Of a stretch of 5,346 nucleotides of DNA, positions 4,939 through 5,346 are shown piece by piece (the first letter of the stretch is position 1; every line of letters begins with the position of its first letter). Made by a program: the position numbers and the translations under genes. A model generated the notes under the pieces. That model was not told where the DNA came from and ran no database searches. It worked only from the letters and a program-made list of their open reading frames with translations. The stretch comes from Pseudomonadota bacterium (lineage in GTDB: Bacteria; Pseudomonadota; Alphaproteobacteria; Rhodospirillales; UBA2165), in contig JAQCKY010000215.1 of the NCBI GenBank assembly GCA_027592155.1, positions 1 to 5,346 of the forward strand, in the 5' to 3' direction.

Positions 4939-5346
4939 TCATTTGAGCAGGGGTGCGGTTTTTTCCATAAAGCGGGTCATCTCATCGCGGACGCGGCCGG
5001 GATCTTTTAGGCCTAGGTTGAAATAGAGAATGACCTCATCAAAGCCCGCGGCTGCGACTTTTTCATGAAGGATTTCGGCGATCTGCTGGTCGTTGCCGAT
5101 GAGCACCGAGTTGGCGTTGAAATCCTGCGGTTTCTGAGTTTGGTATTTTTCGACGATTTTGATGAAATAACGATAACTCTCTGGCGAGGTTTCCGGATCG
5201 CCGGGAAACGCGGGCGAGGTGCATTCCTTGTGATAGCGCCATTGCCGTTCCCGCGCCGTTTGCTCTTCTGCCGCGGTATCGGCGAAATGGATGAAATAGC
5301 TGGTGACGAGACGCCCTGATTCCGTGCCGTATTTTGTACAGGCTTC
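4939..5346 (-). CDS. LLM-class flavin-dependent oxidoreductase, C-terminal part (runs off the window)
   Basis: The frame is open from the right edge to TGA (4939-4941), giving 135 residues with no start inside the window. The last section has SVLIGNDQQIAEILHEKV, then AAAGFDEVILYFNLGL, KDPGRVRDEMTRF and MEKTAPLLK. This is the typical closing strand and helix of bacterial luciferase-like monooxygenases. These fold as TIM barrels, bind reduced FMN or F420 and oxidise small organic substrates. Full-length relatives are about 330-380 residues, so roughly the N-terminal two thirds lie beyond 5346, including most flavin contacts. SYFIHFADTAAEEQ and WRYHKECTSPAFPG in the earlier part fit the helical region before the last strands. 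No frameshift is visible. It converges with the hydrolase gene, leaving 20 bases between stops. The exact substrate class cannot be told from this part. Confidence 0.9.
   Translation of the reverse strand, partial: EACTKYGTESGRLVTSYFIHFADTAAEEQTARERQWRYHKECTSPAFPGDPETSPESYRYFIKIVEKYQTQKPQDFNANSVLIGNDQQIAEILHEKVAAAGFDEVILYFNLGLKDPGRVRDEMTRFMEKTAPLLK

Noticed and set aside
5065..5319. + frame of 84 codons at the right edge
   Set aside because: It is antisense to the LLM oxidoreductase, whose minus-strand frame is open throughout and matches its family.

Overview
The window looks like a decaying stretch of an alphaproteobacterial chromosome. The protein families point that way: a DinF-branch MATE transporter, a PagL-type lipid A deacylase, a LuxR regulator with a long variable N-terminal part, and an LLM flavin-dependent oxidoreductase. 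I cannot place it below class; a Rhodospirillales-like relative is only a guess. Only three reading frames look functional: the MATE gene, an alpha/beta hydrolase, and the LLM oxidoreductase that runs off the right edge. Together they cover roughly half of the window. At least four other genes are broken.

Left part (1-1488, + strand): AT-rich sequence with no convincing gene is followed by a PagL-like lipid A deacylase readable only across three frames (about 413-704). After that comes a LuxR-family regulator (806-1488) that keeps its N-terminal start and its C-terminal DNA-binding domain. The middle of this regulator is missing and the two ends are in different frames.

Middle (1489-3554): about 680 bases of gene-free sequence contain a near-perfect 20-base palindrome, a possible scrap of a periplasmic solute-binding protein, a small terminator-like hairpin, and a cluster of GGTATA-type repeats. 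A strong bidirectional-looking terminator follows, and then the intact MATE transporter on the minus strand.

Right part (3555-5346): a secreted molybdopterin-binding-type protein (+) and a universal stress protein (-) each keep only their 5' end. They are joined head-on at about 3942-3956, so each frame reads on into the antisense of the other. Next is a serine hydrolase (+) whose ATG overlaps the stop of the chimeric frame, with an FNR/FixK-like box just upstream. Its 3' end converges with the LLM oxidoreductase (-), leaving a 20-base gap.

The genes do not form a recognisable pathway. I see no CRISPR array, tRNA, rRNA, transposase or novel defence-like system. The most interesting features are the rearrangement scars and the regulatory-looking palindromes left among them.
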